Both the position numbers and the translations under genes were made by a program. The notes beneath the pieces were generated by a model. That model searched no databases and was not told where the DNA came from. It saw nothing but the letters and a program-made list of their open reading frames with translations. A stretch of 64,000 nt of DNA from Lachnospiraceae bacterium MD335 (GTDB lineage: Bacteria > Bacillota > Clostridia > Lachnospirales > Lachnospiraceae): assembly GCA_000403335.2 (NCBI GenBank), contig KE159631.1, positions 25,110-89,109 on the forward strand. Reading direction: 5' to 3'. How positions within the stretch are numbered: position 1 is the stretch's first letter; every line of letters begins with the position of its first letter. Positions 24,825-32,907 of this stretch are shown here, piece after piece.

Positions 24825-25031
24825 ATGAATGACCAAACGCAGGAAATGAGAGAATATATTAAATTTTGGACAAAATTTTCTCAAAAAGCAGAAGAAATTC
24901 TGCATGAATACAATAACTTGTCAGATGAAAATAAGAAGAAAGCTAGCACAGAAGCACAACAGATATTTATGGCTCAGGGAATTGCCGGAGTTATGGAATT
25001 TACCAGAAATATGGCGTTGAAAAATATTTAA
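24825..25031 (+). CDS. Small unknown protein of 68 residues
   Basis: Starts at ATG 24825 after GAGAGGAATT. The sequence (MNDQTQEMREYIKFWTKFSQ, then KAEEILHEYNNLSDENKKKA) is helical and charged. Not recognised. It follows the tautomerase by 34 bases and is likely in the same transcript as yjdF originally was. Confidence 0.6.
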   Translation: MNDQTQEMREYIKFWTKFSQKAEEILHEYNNLSDENKKKASTEAQQIFMAQGIAGVMEFTRNMALKNI

Positions 25032-25109
25032 AAGATGATCCAGAAACAAAATTTGTAAATTTATCATAAGTTATGTAGTATTGGCATAAAATTTTAATGG
25101 AAAGTTTTA

Positions 25110-25138
25110 TTGACTTTTCTCTTTGTGCTTGTTAGAAT
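25110..25138 (+). promoter_or_regulatory. Promoter of the type III toxin-antitoxin locus
   Basis: TTGACT (25110-25115), a 17-base spacer and TAGAAT (25133-25138). The spacing is ideal and the repeat RNA begins 12 bases downstream. Confidence 0.75.
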
Positions 25139-25149
25139 GTAGCTACAAA

Positions 25150-25247
25150 GAAAGTTTACCACTGACCGATATGTGGTATATAAATGGTCGGGTTGAAAGT
25201 TTACCGCTGACCAATATGCGGTATATAAGTGGTTGGGTCGAAAGTAT
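25150..25247 (+). ncRNA. CptI-like type III antitoxin RNA (tandem 45-nt repeats)
   Basis: Two direct repeats of exactly 45 bases, 25150-25194 and 25195-25239, differ at 6 positions; a third begins at 25240 (GAAAGTATAG) and is cut short. Each contains GAAAGTTTACC, a pseudoknot-capable middle (ACTGACC ... GGTCGGGT) with matching changes: GACCGAT/GGTCGG in the first and GACCAAT/GGTTGG in the second keep pairing. They sit between a strong promoter and a terminator, directly before a CptN-like toxin gene, the layout of type III systems in which the RNA repeats bind and inhibit the toxin. Confidence 0.85.
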
Positions 25248-25277
25248 AGTCCTTCGCCGCAAGGTGGGGGACTTTTT
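25248..25277 (+). terminator. Attenuating terminator between antitoxin RNA and toxin
   Basis: AGTCC (25248-25252) pairs with GGACT (25269-25273), with more G-C pairs inside (CGCC...GGTGG), followed by TTTTTT. In type III systems such a terminator sets the excess of RNA over toxin mRNA. Confidence 0.8.
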
Positions 25278-25298
25278 TCCGTAGTGAGGTTGGAACGA

Positions 25299-25769
25299 AT
25301 GAAGAAAACAGGGTTTTATATTATAAAAGACAAGTTTTTTGAGGATATGTCTGATCCATATCTCAAAGGCAACAAGGCAGGAAATAGACCGCACTATTAT
25401 TGCTTTGAAGATACAAGCAGAGGAATTTATTGGATGATACCCTTGTCCAGCCAGATTGATAAATATAAGCGAATTGTAGAGAAGAAAGAGAAAGCAGGAA
25501 AGCCCTGTGATATTATCCATATTGTGAAATTGGATGATAGCAGGCAAAGTGCGTTTTTGATACAGGATATGTTTCCAATATCAGATGAGTACATAGAGCG
25601 AGAATATACCATAGCTGGAAATCATTTGATGCTGACAAGTGAGAATACTGCTAAAGAGATTGAACAAAAAGCAAAAAAGGTTATGGGTATGCTGAAGCGT
25701 GGTGTAAAATTTATGCCAACGCAGCCGAATGTGATAGCCATATTAGAAAAGTTGAAGCAGAGCAAATAG
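25299..25769 (+). CDS. cptN: Type III toxin-antitoxin toxin, CptN/ToxN-like endoribonuclease
   Basis: A 156-residue protein. KKTGFYIIKDKFFEDMSDPY, then NRPHYYCFEDTSRGIYWMIP with LSSQIDKYKRIV, a CDIIHIVKLDD strand and FLIQDMFPI match the CptIN family of type III toxins described from Clostridia. These cut RNA within the antitoxin repeats and cellular RNA and can abort phage infection. ATG 25299 follows a GAGG site; the longer frame from 25233 would translate through the repeat and terminator and is rejected. The gene stands alone and is flanked downstream by the 22-bp palindrome. Confidence 0.87.
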   Translation: MKKTGFYIIKDKFFEDMSDPYLKGNKAGNRPHYYCFEDTSRGIYWMIPLSSQIDKYKRIVEKKEKAGKPCDIIHIVKLDDSRQSAFLIQDMFPISDEYIEREYTIAGNHLMLTSENTAKEIEQKAKKVMGMLKRGVKFMPTQPNVIAILEKLKQSK

Positions 25770-25790
25770 TTGTTCTTTAGGGGCGTTAAT

Positions 25791-25812
25791 TACATGGTGC
25801 TAGCACCATGTA
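25791..25812. repeat. Palindrome family member 3
   Basis: A 22-bp perfect palindrome whose half is TACATGGTGCT; same core as at 7068 and 22423. Followed by AGATATGGCAGTCAAGGGGA, similar to the right flanks of the other copies. Confidence 0.92.
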
Positions 25813-25959
25813 GATATGGCAGTCAAGGGGAAAATCTGTGATACCCGTATGATACCTGTTTGCTTTGAAACTGTAAATACGGCGTAAAATATGAATATTA
25901 TAGCTATAAAAATCCTTAAAAAGCAATCAAATATTTAACAATTATGTTATAGTTGTAGG

Positions 25960-26108
25960 GAGTTCGAGTGATGAAATGGGCTTTAAGAACCCAATATTTA
26001 TGCGGATTCCAAACAAATTTGTTTAGGTACTGGCAACGATTTGGCAACATTTTTAACATCACGCAATAAATAATTACATCAATGGCATAAAGAAAACCTT
26101 GCTGATTT
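25960..26108. repeat. 149-bp dispersed repeat, copy B (att-like)
   Basis: Same length as 5058-5206 with roughly 92% identity by eye. Begins GAGTTCGAGTGATGAAATGG and has the TGGCAAC pair (26031-26037, 26042-26048). It lies just before the regulator-excisionase-integrase block, as an element end or old attachment site would. Confidence 0.9.
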
Positions 26109-26225
26109 GCGCGAGCAATGAGGAAAATGGGAATGCTTGCATTTCCATTTGACGAATGCCGCGACAACCGCACGATAGTGCGGGTTCAGATATGGAAACT
26201 GAATATCGGCAAGGTCTTTTTACGC

Positions 26226-26786
26226 TTATTTCTGTTTTTTCTTTTTCGCTGTTTTTTTTTCGTCTTTCTCAATTTTCTGAAATTCCTCCATGAGCATATC
26301 GCTGACCGCCTGTGAGGGGACTTTCGCCCAATGCTTTGACGTGTCCAGTTCAGGGTACTTGTACCGCCACTGGTCGTATTCCTCTCTACTTATCTCGCCC
26401 TGTTCCAGCTTGGCGGCTTGCTCCTGCCATGCGTGGAACATATCGAACATGGACGTATAAGTGGAATAGTCGGATTTGTCAAGGTGCAGGCAGATTTCCC
26501 CGTCAATCTCCCCGATTTTCAGTCCGTACATATCTTCCAATGCAAAGAGCGTGTGCATAAGCCCGGTATAGGTATCAATATCCGGTACGGTGAGGGCGTG
26601 GGTGCTTATATCAAAGATACCCGCCATTTCTTTTACAAGGTCGTGCTTCGGTGTCCGTGCTTCGGTTTCATACTGTGCCATACGGACATCAGAGGTCTTT
26701 CCGAGAAAGCCGAGGATTTCACCTAACTGTTTCTGTGTCATGCCCTTTCGGTTGCGGAAAAAGCGGATACGTTTGCCGATTGCCAT
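26226..26786 (-). CDS. XRE-family regulator of a Tn916/Tn1549-type element
   Basis: A 186-residue protein with an N-terminal helix-turn-helix (residues 1-60: IGKRIRFFRNRKGMTQKQLG ... VRMAQYETEARTPKH) and an acidic middle domain, ending in a Lys-rich tail (KKTAKKKKQK). Such regulators are divergent from the xis-int genes in conjugative transposons and control them. ATG 26786 has a GGAGG site upstream. Three operator-like repeats lie between it and xis. Confidence 0.88.
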   Translation of the reverse strand: MAIGKRIRFFRNRKGMTQKQLGEILGFLGKTSDVRMAQYETEARTPKHDLVKEMAGIFDISTHALTVPDIDTYTGLMHTLFALEDMYGLKIGEIDGEICLHLDKSDYSTYTSMFDMFHAWQEQAAKLEQGEISREEYDQWRYKYPELDTSKHWAKVPSQAVSDMLMEEFQKIEKDEKKTAKKKKQK

Positions 26787-26814
26787 AATAAAACCTCCGT
26801 TATTGTGAAGTGGG

Positions 26815-26947
26815 GTAAAGTCATGCCAGCTCGATTACGCTTCGCTTCATCTCGCTGTGGCGGTGCGCCATATACGTCTGTCAGAAAGCAGTCCAGCGTG
26901 TGCAGGCACCCGCCGCCCTGTTTTCCGCCAGTCGTGCATGACTTTAC
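26815..26947. repeat. 133-bp GC-rich segment with 12-bp inverted ends
   Basis: GTAAAGTCATGC (26815-26826) and GCATGACTTTAC (26936-26947) are perfect inverted repeats around 109 bases that are far richer in GC than the AT-rich DNA around them, with an inner GGCGGTGCGCC hairpin. It has no reading frame of note. It looks like a MITE or a structured RNA/DNA site between the regulator and the excisionase. Confidence 0.65.
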
Positions 26948-27100
26948 TTAAACAAATCTGTTGAAGTCAGTATAACATGGTGCAATAGAAATAGCAAGAA
27001 TAACTTAAATAAAAAAAGTTAAGATTTTCTCGAAAACCACTTGACTTAACGTAATTTATTTAGGGTTATATCAACAGGACTTAAACAAAAACAGTTAAAT
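26946..27100. promoter_or_regulatory. Three operator-like repeats before xis
   Basis: 22-bp sites ACTTAAACAAATCTGTTGAA (26946), ACTTAAATAAAAAAAGTTAA (27003) and ACTTAAACAAAAACAGTTAA (27079) share ACTTAAA-N-AAA-N5-GTT-AA, an imperfect inverted repeat. They are likely binding sites for the divergent XRE regulator. A candidate promoter, TTGACT (27041) with GTTATA (27065), lies between the second and third. Confidence 0.6.
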
Positions 27101-27122
27101 ATTGAAAGGAGAGGGTATCTGA

Positions 27123-27302
27123 ATGACAGAGAAATCATTTATGACAGTGGAGGAAGTGGCAGCGGAACTGAGTGTGTCGAAGTCAAAAGCCTATCAGATT
27201 GTAAGGGAACTGAACGCAGAAATGCAGAAACAGGGCTATCTGACGGTGGCAGGACGTGTGAACGCTACATTTTTTCATAAAAAGGTATGTTACAGCGAAT
27301 AG
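27123..27302 (+). CDS. Excisionase-type small DNA-binding protein
   Basis: A 59-residue protein with a winged-helix of the MerR/Xis type: FMTVEEVAAELSVSKSKAYQ then IVRELNAEMQKQGY, ending GRVNATFFHKKVCYSE. This is the usual DUF3173/excisionase-like partner just before the integrase in Tn916/Tn1549-type elements. Good site AAGGAGA before ATG 27123. It ends 15 bases before the integrase start. Confidence 0.87.
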   Translation: MTEKSFMTVEEVAAELSVSKSKAYQIVRELNAEMQKQGYLTVAGRVNATFFHKKVCYSE

Positions 27303-27317
27303 AAAGGAGATGATGAA

Positions 27318-28400
27318 ATGGCTGTATACAAGGACAACGCTACGGGGACGTGGCGGGTTATCTACCGCTTTACCAACTGGAAAGGGGAGAGGAAACAGAC
27401 ACAAAAGAGGGGATTTGCAACCAAAAGGGAAGCGCAGGCGTGGGAACATGAAGCCATGTTAAAGCAGGGCGCAAAACTGGATATGACATTCGGCAGTTTC
27501 TTTGAAGTGTACGAAGCCGACAAGAAACAGCGTGTCAAGGAAAGCACTTGGGAGTCCAAAAGCCATGTGATACGGACAAAGATTTTACCGTACTTTGAAA
27601 ACCGCAAAATCGCAGAGATTGAAGCAAAAGATGTGATAGCGTGGCAGAATGAGTTAATGGCATACCGGGACGAGAAAGGCAAGCCCTATTCCGCAGATTA
27701 TTTGAGGACGATACACGCACAACTGACGGCAATATTCAACCATGCGGTAAACTTTTATAACCTGCCCTACAACCCGGCAAGGCGGGCGGGGACGATTGGA
27801 AGCGAAGCCGTTAAGGAAATGGACTTTTGGACGAAAGAGGAATATCTGAAATTTTCCGAAGCCATGATGGATAAGCCCCGTTCCTATTATGCGTTTGAAA
27901 TGCTCTACTGGTGTGGTATGCGTTCCGGCGAACTTCTTGCTTTAACGCCTGCTGATATTGATTTTGAGAAACAGACGGTCACAATCAGCAAGACTTTCCA
28001 CCGTTCCAAAGGGCGTGACATTATCACAAGCCCTAAGACGAAAAAGAGCAACCGCACAATCAAAATGCCGCCGTTTCTGTGTGAGGAAATGCAGGAGTAC
28101 ATCAAAATGCTTTATGACATCAAGCCGGACGAGCGTTTATTTACGGTTACAAAATCCTACCTCAATCACGAAATGGAGAGAGGGGCGAAACAGGCGGGTG
28201 TTAAGAAAATCCGTGTCCACGATATTCGCCATAGTGCGGTTTCGCTCTTAATCAATATGGGATTTTCGGTACTGGCGATTGGGGAGCGCATGGGGCATGA
28301 AGCGGAGAAAATCACTTACCGTTACGCCCACCTGTTCCCCACGGTGCAGACGGAAATGGCGGAGAAATTGGAAATGGAGAGAATGACAAAGGAGGACTAA
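27318..28400 (+). CDS. Tn916-family tyrosine integrase
   Basis: A 360-residue integrase. The N-terminal AP2-like arm-binding domain reads YKDNATGTWRVIYRFTNWKG; the core-binding domain follows (about 60-165); the catalytic domain has the Arg in YWCGMRSGELLAL, HDIRHSAVSLL (H-x-x-R), and MGHEAEKITYRYAHLFP (His and Tyr). It is complete, with AAGGAGATGATGA before ATG 27318. In such elements the integrase gene is at the very end; accordingly the next bases (about 28405-28440) join into a decapitated aminotransferase gene, so the element boundary lies there. Confidence 0.93.
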   Translation: MAVYKDNATGTWRVIYRFTNWKGERKQTQKRGFATKREAQAWEHEAMLKQGAKLDMTFGSFFEVYEADKKQRVKESTWESKSHVIRTKILPYFENRKIAEIEAKDVIAWQNELMAYRDEKGKPYSADYLRTIHAQLTAIFNHAVNFYNLPYNPARRAGTIGSEAVKEMDFWTKEEYLKFSEAMMDKPRSYYAFEMLYWCGMRSGELLALTPADIDFEKQTVTISKTFHRSKGRDIITSPKTKKSNRTIKMPPFLCEEMQEYIKMLYDIKPDERLFTVTKSYLNHEMERGAKQAGVKKIRVHDIRHSAVSLLINMGFSVLAIGERMGHEAEKITYRYAHLFPTVQTEMAEKLEMERMTKED

Positions 28401-28435
28401 AAGCATGGAGAAATCACTGGATTACAACTTACTGT

Positions 28436-29284
28436 ATGAGAGCGGTAGAGATTTGTGAGCATTATAATCTTCCGTTTATCAATTTTAAATGCCCGATAGA
28501 TGAATTGCCAGATTTGGATAAGGTGGAGCAGATATTAAAGGAAAATCAAGACATTGCACTTGTCTATACCACACATAATGAAACAGGAACGGGTATTTTA
28601 AATCCGATAAAGGAGATTGGTTTTCTTGTACACAAATATAGTGCTGTTTTTATCGTAGATACAATTTCTACCTATGCAATGAAACCGATTGACATTGAAA
28701 AAGATAATATTGATTTTTGCATGGCATCGGCACAAAAAGGACTTATGGCGATGACCGGACTTTCATTTGTTATTGGAAATACAGAACTGATAAAGAAGTC
28801 AGCAGCATATCCAAAACGCTCATACTACTGCAATCTGTATATGCAGTATCATTTTTTTGAAACAACGGGACAAATGCACTTTACGCCGCCTGTTCAGACG
28901 ATTTATGCTGCCCGTCAGGCGCTTGATGAATATTTTAGGGAAGGCGAAGAATCAAAATGGAAAAGACATTCAGAGGTGTTTGAGGCGATACACGCAGGAC
29001 TTGATAAACTCGGATTCAAGGACATTATCAGGAGGGATTTACAGGCAGGTCTTGGCGTTACAGTGAAATATCCGGATGATGAAAACTGGAGTTTTGAAAA
29101 GATACATGATTATTGCTATGAGCGTGGATTTACGATATATCCCGGAAAGACATCAGCGCAGAATACGTTTCGTCTTTGTGCGCTCGGAGCTATCACAAAG
29201 GATGATATTGAGGACTTTTTCGTTGTTCTGTATGAGGCACTCAAAGTCAACAATATTAAGATACCGATTCATTATGATGCATAA
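28436..29284 (+). pseudogene. 2-aminoethylphosphonate transaminase-like enzyme, 5'-truncated
   Basis: The frame reads RAVEICEHYNLPFINFKCPI on from the integrase junction and lacks roughly the first 80 residues of a PhnW-type class V aminotransferase. The rest is intact: TTHNETGTGILNPI, the cofactor region DTIST and the PLP-Lys in ASAQKGLMAM. ATG 28436 could still start translation of a 282-residue remnant, but the part that binds substrate phosphate is gone. It was the first (visible) gene of the PLP-enzyme operon and was cut by integration of the Tn916-type element. Confidence 0.82.
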
Positions 29285-29335
29285 CAGCCTGTTTCATATC
29301 AAAAAACAGGGATAGTAATTTTAGGAGGAATTGAT

Positions 29336-30598
29336 TTGAAAGACGAAACGAAATGTTTACATGCAGGTTATCATCCTAAAAACGCAGAACCGAGAGTTAT
29401 GCCGATTGTGCAAAGCACTACATATGTTTATGATTCTACGGAAGAAGTTGCAGCCGTGTTTGATGATCCGATGAAGTCACTGATTTATTCCAGATTTGGG
29501 AATCCGACAGTAATGGCGGTTGAAGATAAGATTGCAGAGCTGGAAGGCGGAATTGGTGCGATGTGTACTACATCAGGTCAGGCGGCAGTGTTATTGTCAC
29601 TGCTCAATATTTGCAATGCGGGGGACAGCTTTATCAGCACAATGGAAATTTACGGAGGCTCTGTCAATTTGTTTTCACATACCCTCAGACGGTTGGGGAT
29701 TGAGTGTATTTATATTGATAAAAACGCAACGGATGAAGAAATAGATGCAGCGTTTCAGTCAAACACAAAGGCGGTATTCGGAGAAACGATTGCGAACCCT
29801 GCCTTGACAGTTTTTGATATTGAGCGATTTGCTGACATTGCGCACAAACATAAGGTTCCGCTGATTATAGATAATACATTTGCAACGCCTATCTTGTGTA
29901 AACCCTTTGAATTTGGGGCAGATATAATCGTTCATTCCACATCAAAATATATGGACGGTCATGCAGTACAGGTAGGAGGAGTGATTGTAGATAGCGGGAA
30001 TTTTGACTGGACAAATGGAAAATTCCCGGATTTAACGGAGCCGGATGAATCTTATCATGGTATTTCTTATACGGAAACATACGGAAAGAAGGCATATATT
30101 GTAAAGGTAAGGATGCAGCTCATGCGTGATTTTGGTGTTTATCCTGCCGCACATTCCGCATTTTTACTGAATCTTGGTCTGGAAACATTGGCTGTCAGAA
30201 TGAAGCAGTATTGTGAAAATGCTATGACAGTAGCGAAATATTTGGAGCAGTCCGACAAAGTGGAAAAAGTAAATTATCCGGGATTAGAGAGCGATGAAAA
30301 CTATGAATTAGCAAGGAAGTATCTAAGCGGGTGCAGCGGCGTTATTTCTTTTGTTATCAAAGGCGGAAAAGAAGCGGCGGTAAAGTTTATGAATAAGTTA
30401 CAGCTTGCATCAAATGAAGTTCATGTTTCCGATATACGAACCTGTGTATTACACCCAGCAAGTGAAACGCATCGGCAGTTGACGGATGAACAGTTGGCTG
30501 CTGCGGGGATTGAGCAGGGATTGGTTCGCCTTTCCGTTGGATTGGAAAATGTGGAGGATATTATAGCGGATCTGGAACAGGCATTTTTAGGACTGTGA
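29336..30598 (+). CDS. O-acetylhomoserine sulfhydrylase-type PLP enzyme (MetY/MetB family)
   Basis: A 420-residue Cys/Met metabolism PLP enzyme. It shows TKCLHAGYHP at the start, the YSRFGNPTVMAVEDKIAELE segment, SGQAA phosphate loop, DNTFATP and the PLP-Lys in HSTSKYMDGHA. C-terminal SLGLE-type ending is present as RLSVGLENVEDI. The family adds sulfide or thiols to O-acyl-homoserine or splits cystathionine/methionine; with this family, exact reaction cannot be read from motifs alone. TTG 29336 is the start, with TAGGAGGAATTGA just before. Second gene in the operon, 51 bases after the first. Confidence 0.88.
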   Translation: MKDETKCLHAGYHPKNAEPRVMPIVQSTTYVYDSTEEVAAVFDDPMKSLIYSRFGNPTVMAVEDKIAELEGGIGAMCTTSGQAAVLLSLLNICNAGDSFISTMEIYGGSVNLFSHTLRRLGIECIYIDKNATDEEIDAAFQSNTKAVFGETIANPALTVFDIERFADIAHKHKVPLIIDNTFATPILCKPFEFGADIIVHSTSKYMDGHAVQVGGVIVDSGNFDWTNGKFPDLTEPDESYHGISYTETYGKKAYIVKVRMQLMRDFGVYPAAHSAFLLNLGLETLAVRMKQYCENAMTVAKYLEQSDKVEKVNYPGLESDENYELARKYLSGCSGVISFVIKGGKEAAVKFMNKLQLASNEVHVSDIRTCVLHPASETHRQLTDEQLAAAGIEQGLVRLSVGLENVEDIIADLEQAFLGL

Positions 30599-30644
30599 AT
30601 TAGAGATATTAAAATTTGTTTATTTGGAAAGGAAAAGTAAAGTG

Positions 30645-31772
30645 ATGAAGAAAATTCTTTTAGCGACTCCTACCATGCATACGGAGGAGCAGCAGTATAT
30701 TCAGAAAGCATTTGAAACAAACTGGATTTCGCCATTAGGACCGAATGTAGATGAATTTGAGAATAGAGTGGCTGCTTATGTGGGTGCATCTTCCTCCGCA
30801 GCACTTTCTTCTGGAACGGCGGCGCTGCATCTTTCGGTTATCTTGGCGGGGGTTAAGGAGAATGATATTGTATTTGTACCCTCCCTGACCTTTGCGGCAA
30901 GCGTTAATCCGGTAAGATACGAGAAGGCAACTCCTGTTTTTATCGATTCAGAACGTGATACTTGGAATATGGATGCAGCAGCATTAAGGAAAGCGTTTGA
31001 AAAATATCCCCACCCGAAAGCTGTCATGGCAGTGCATTTGTACGGCACATCAGCGAATATGGACGAGATCTGCGCACTTTGTAAGGAGCATAATGTTCCT
31101 TTGATTGAAGATGCGGCGGAATCGTTAGGTACGACATATAAAGGAAAAATGACAGGTACTTTCGGGGATTATGGGATTTACTCCTTTAATGGAAACAAGA
31201 TTATTACAACTTCGGGTGGAGGCATACTGGTTGCCAAACAGGAAAAAGATGTGGATAAAGCCCGGTTTTTATCAAGACAGGCTCGTGATCCTGCCAGACA
31301 TTATCAGCATTCTACAATTGGTTACAATTATAGGATGTCAAATGTTGTTGCCGGGATCGGATGCGGTCAAATGCAGCATATTGAGGAGCATATACAGAAG
31401 AAGCATGAAATTTATAAAGCGTATAAAGAAGCCTTTTCGGATATAGAAGAAATAGAAATGAATCCATTAAATAAGGAAGGTATTGATAATAACTGGCTTT
31501 CCTGTATGACGATTTCCTCTGACAGCGATGTGACACCTACGCAGGTTATGGATGCCTTAGAAGCTGAGAATATCGAAACAAGACCGATATGGAAGCCGAT
31601 GCATTTGCAGCCTGTGTTTGAAGAATATGATTTTATTCAGGTAGAAGATGGGATAAGCGTAAGTGAAGATATTTTTAACAGAGGGCTTTGCCTGCCAAGT
31701 GATATTAAAAATACAAAAGAGGATATGGAACGCATTATAAAAATCGTGCGGAAACAGTTTCGGCAGCAGTAA
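30645..31772 (+). CDS. DegT/DnrJ/EryC1/StrS-family aminotransferase
   Basis: A 375-residue PLP enzyme with LATPTMHTEEQQYIQKAFET, SPLGPNVDEFE, the SSGTAALHL cofactor loop, EDAAESLGTTYKGKMTGTFG, and the PLP-Lys in FNGNKIITTSGGG. Members transaminate keto-sugars for capsule, O-antigen or antibiotic sugars; PglE-type enzymes are closest in look. ATG 30645 after AAGGAAAAGTAAAG. 46 bases separate it from the previous gene, so it is in the same operon. Confidence 0.9.
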   Translation: MKKILLATPTMHTEEQQYIQKAFETNWISPLGPNVDEFENRVAAYVGASSSAALSSGTAALHLSVILAGVKENDIVFVPSLTFAASVNPVRYEKATPVFIDSERDTWNMDAAALRKAFEKYPHPKAVMAVHLYGTSANMDEICALCKEHNVPLIEDAAESLGTTYKGKMTGTFGDYGIYSFNGNKIITTSGGGILVAKQEKDVDKARFLSRQARDPARHYQHSTIGYNYRMSNVVAGIGCGQMQHIEEHIQKKHEIYKAYKEAFSDIEEIEMNPLNKEGIDNNWLSCMTISSDSDVTPTQVMDALEAENIETRPIWKPMHLQPVFEEYDFIQVEDGISVSEDIFNRGLCLPSDIKNTKEDMERIIKIVRKQFRQQ

Positions 31773-31812
31773 AATTGTCATTGCAGGTAAAATAAAAGTA
31801 GGAGGTTTTTTA

Positions 31813-32907
31813 ATGAGAAATGTATATAATTTTTCTGCGGGGCCGGCTGTTTTGCCGGAACCAGTATTGCAAGAAGCGGCGGATGAAATGTTAGATTATA
31901 AAGGAAGTGGTATGTCCGTTATGGAAATCAGCCACCGTTCTTCTTTGTTCCAGTCCATTATTGATGAAACAGAGCAGGATTTACGCATCCTTATGAATAT
32001 TCCGGACGATTATGTGGTTTTGTTTCTGCAAGGTGGAACTTCTCTGCAATTCTCCATGATTCCAATGAATTTCATGCGGAACGGAAAAGCAGATTATATT
32101 TTGACAGGATACTGGGCAAAGAAGGCATATGAGGAAGCGAAAAGATACGGACAGATCAATATTGCAGCATCTTCGGAAGGCGATAATTTTTCATATATCC
32201 CGGATTGCAGTGATTTGGAAATTGATCAGGACTCGGATTATGTATATATGTGTGAAAATAATACTATCTATGGAACCAAATTTCATTGCTGCCCGAACAG
32301 CCACGGAAAGGTACTTGTGAACGATATATCTTCCAGTTTTTTATCGGAGCCGATGAATGTTTCAGATTATGGTATGCTTTTTGGCGGCGTACAGAAAAAT
32401 CTGGCGCCTGCCGGACTGGTTATCGCTATTATGCACAAAGACTTGATTTTCGATACGGTTCTACCCAATACGCCAACTATGCTGCAATACAAAATCCATG
32501 CAGATAAAAAATCACTATACAATACGCCGCCGACCTATAATATCTATATGGTTGGTAAAGTAATTAAATGGATTCATTCATTGGGCGGTTTGGAGAAGAT
32601 GAAGGAACTCAATGAAAGAAAGGCGGCAGTCCTGTATGATTATCTGGATTCCAGCTCATTGTTTTATGGTTTGGCAAATGCAGGCAGCAGGTCGCTTATG
32701 AATGTGACTTTCCGTACAAAGTCGGATGCGGTTGATGCGGAATTTATAAAGCAGGCTGAAAAACATGGAATTGTCAGCATAAAGGGACATCGTGCGATTG
32801 GCGGAATGAGAGCAAGTTTATATAATGCGATGCCGATAGAGGGTGTACAGCATTTGGTTGACTTTATGCGTGAGTTTGAAAATAGTGGTGATTATCATGC
32901 AAAATAG
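31813..32907 (+). CDS. serC: Phosphoserine aminotransferase
   Basis: A 364-residue enzyme, usual length for SerC. NFSAGPAVLPEPVLQEA, GMSVMEISHRS, FLQGGTSLQFSMIPMNF and the PLP-Lys in GGVQKNLAPAG are diagnostic; the ending IEGVQHLVDFM is also typical. It makes 3-phosphoserine from phosphohydroxypyruvate and glutamate, and can act on related phospho-hydroxy acids. Strong AGGAGG before ATG 31813. The next gene starts inside its last 11 bases. Confidence 0.93.
   Translation: MRNVYNFSAGPAVLPEPVLQEAADEMLDYKGSGMSVMEISHRSSLFQSIIDETEQDLRILMNIPDDYVVLFLQGGTSLQFSMIPMNFMRNGKADYILTGYWAKKAYEEAKRYGQINIAASSEGDNFSYIPDCSDLEIDQDSDYVYMCENNTIYGTKFHCCPNSHGKVLVNDISSSFLSEPMNVSDYGMLFGGVQKNLAPAGLVIAIMHKDLIFDTVLPNTPTMLQYKIHADKKSLYNTPPTYNIYMVGKVIKWIHSLGGLEKMKELNERKAAVLYDYLDSSSLFYGLANAGSRSLMNVTFRTKSDAVDAEFIKQAEKHGIVSIKGHRAIGGMRASLYNAMPIEGVQHLVDFMREFENSGDYHAK

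Noticed and set aside
25150-25247. CRISPR array
   Set aside because: The 45-base repeats are directly adjacent with no spacers and lie between a promoter and a toxin gene, so a type III antitoxin RNA fits better. No cas genes are present.
28405-28458. 17-codon gene directly after the integrase
   Set aside because: It has a start and an AAGGAGGACT site but runs through the element boundary into the truncated aminotransferase; more likely the end of the mobile element than a gene.
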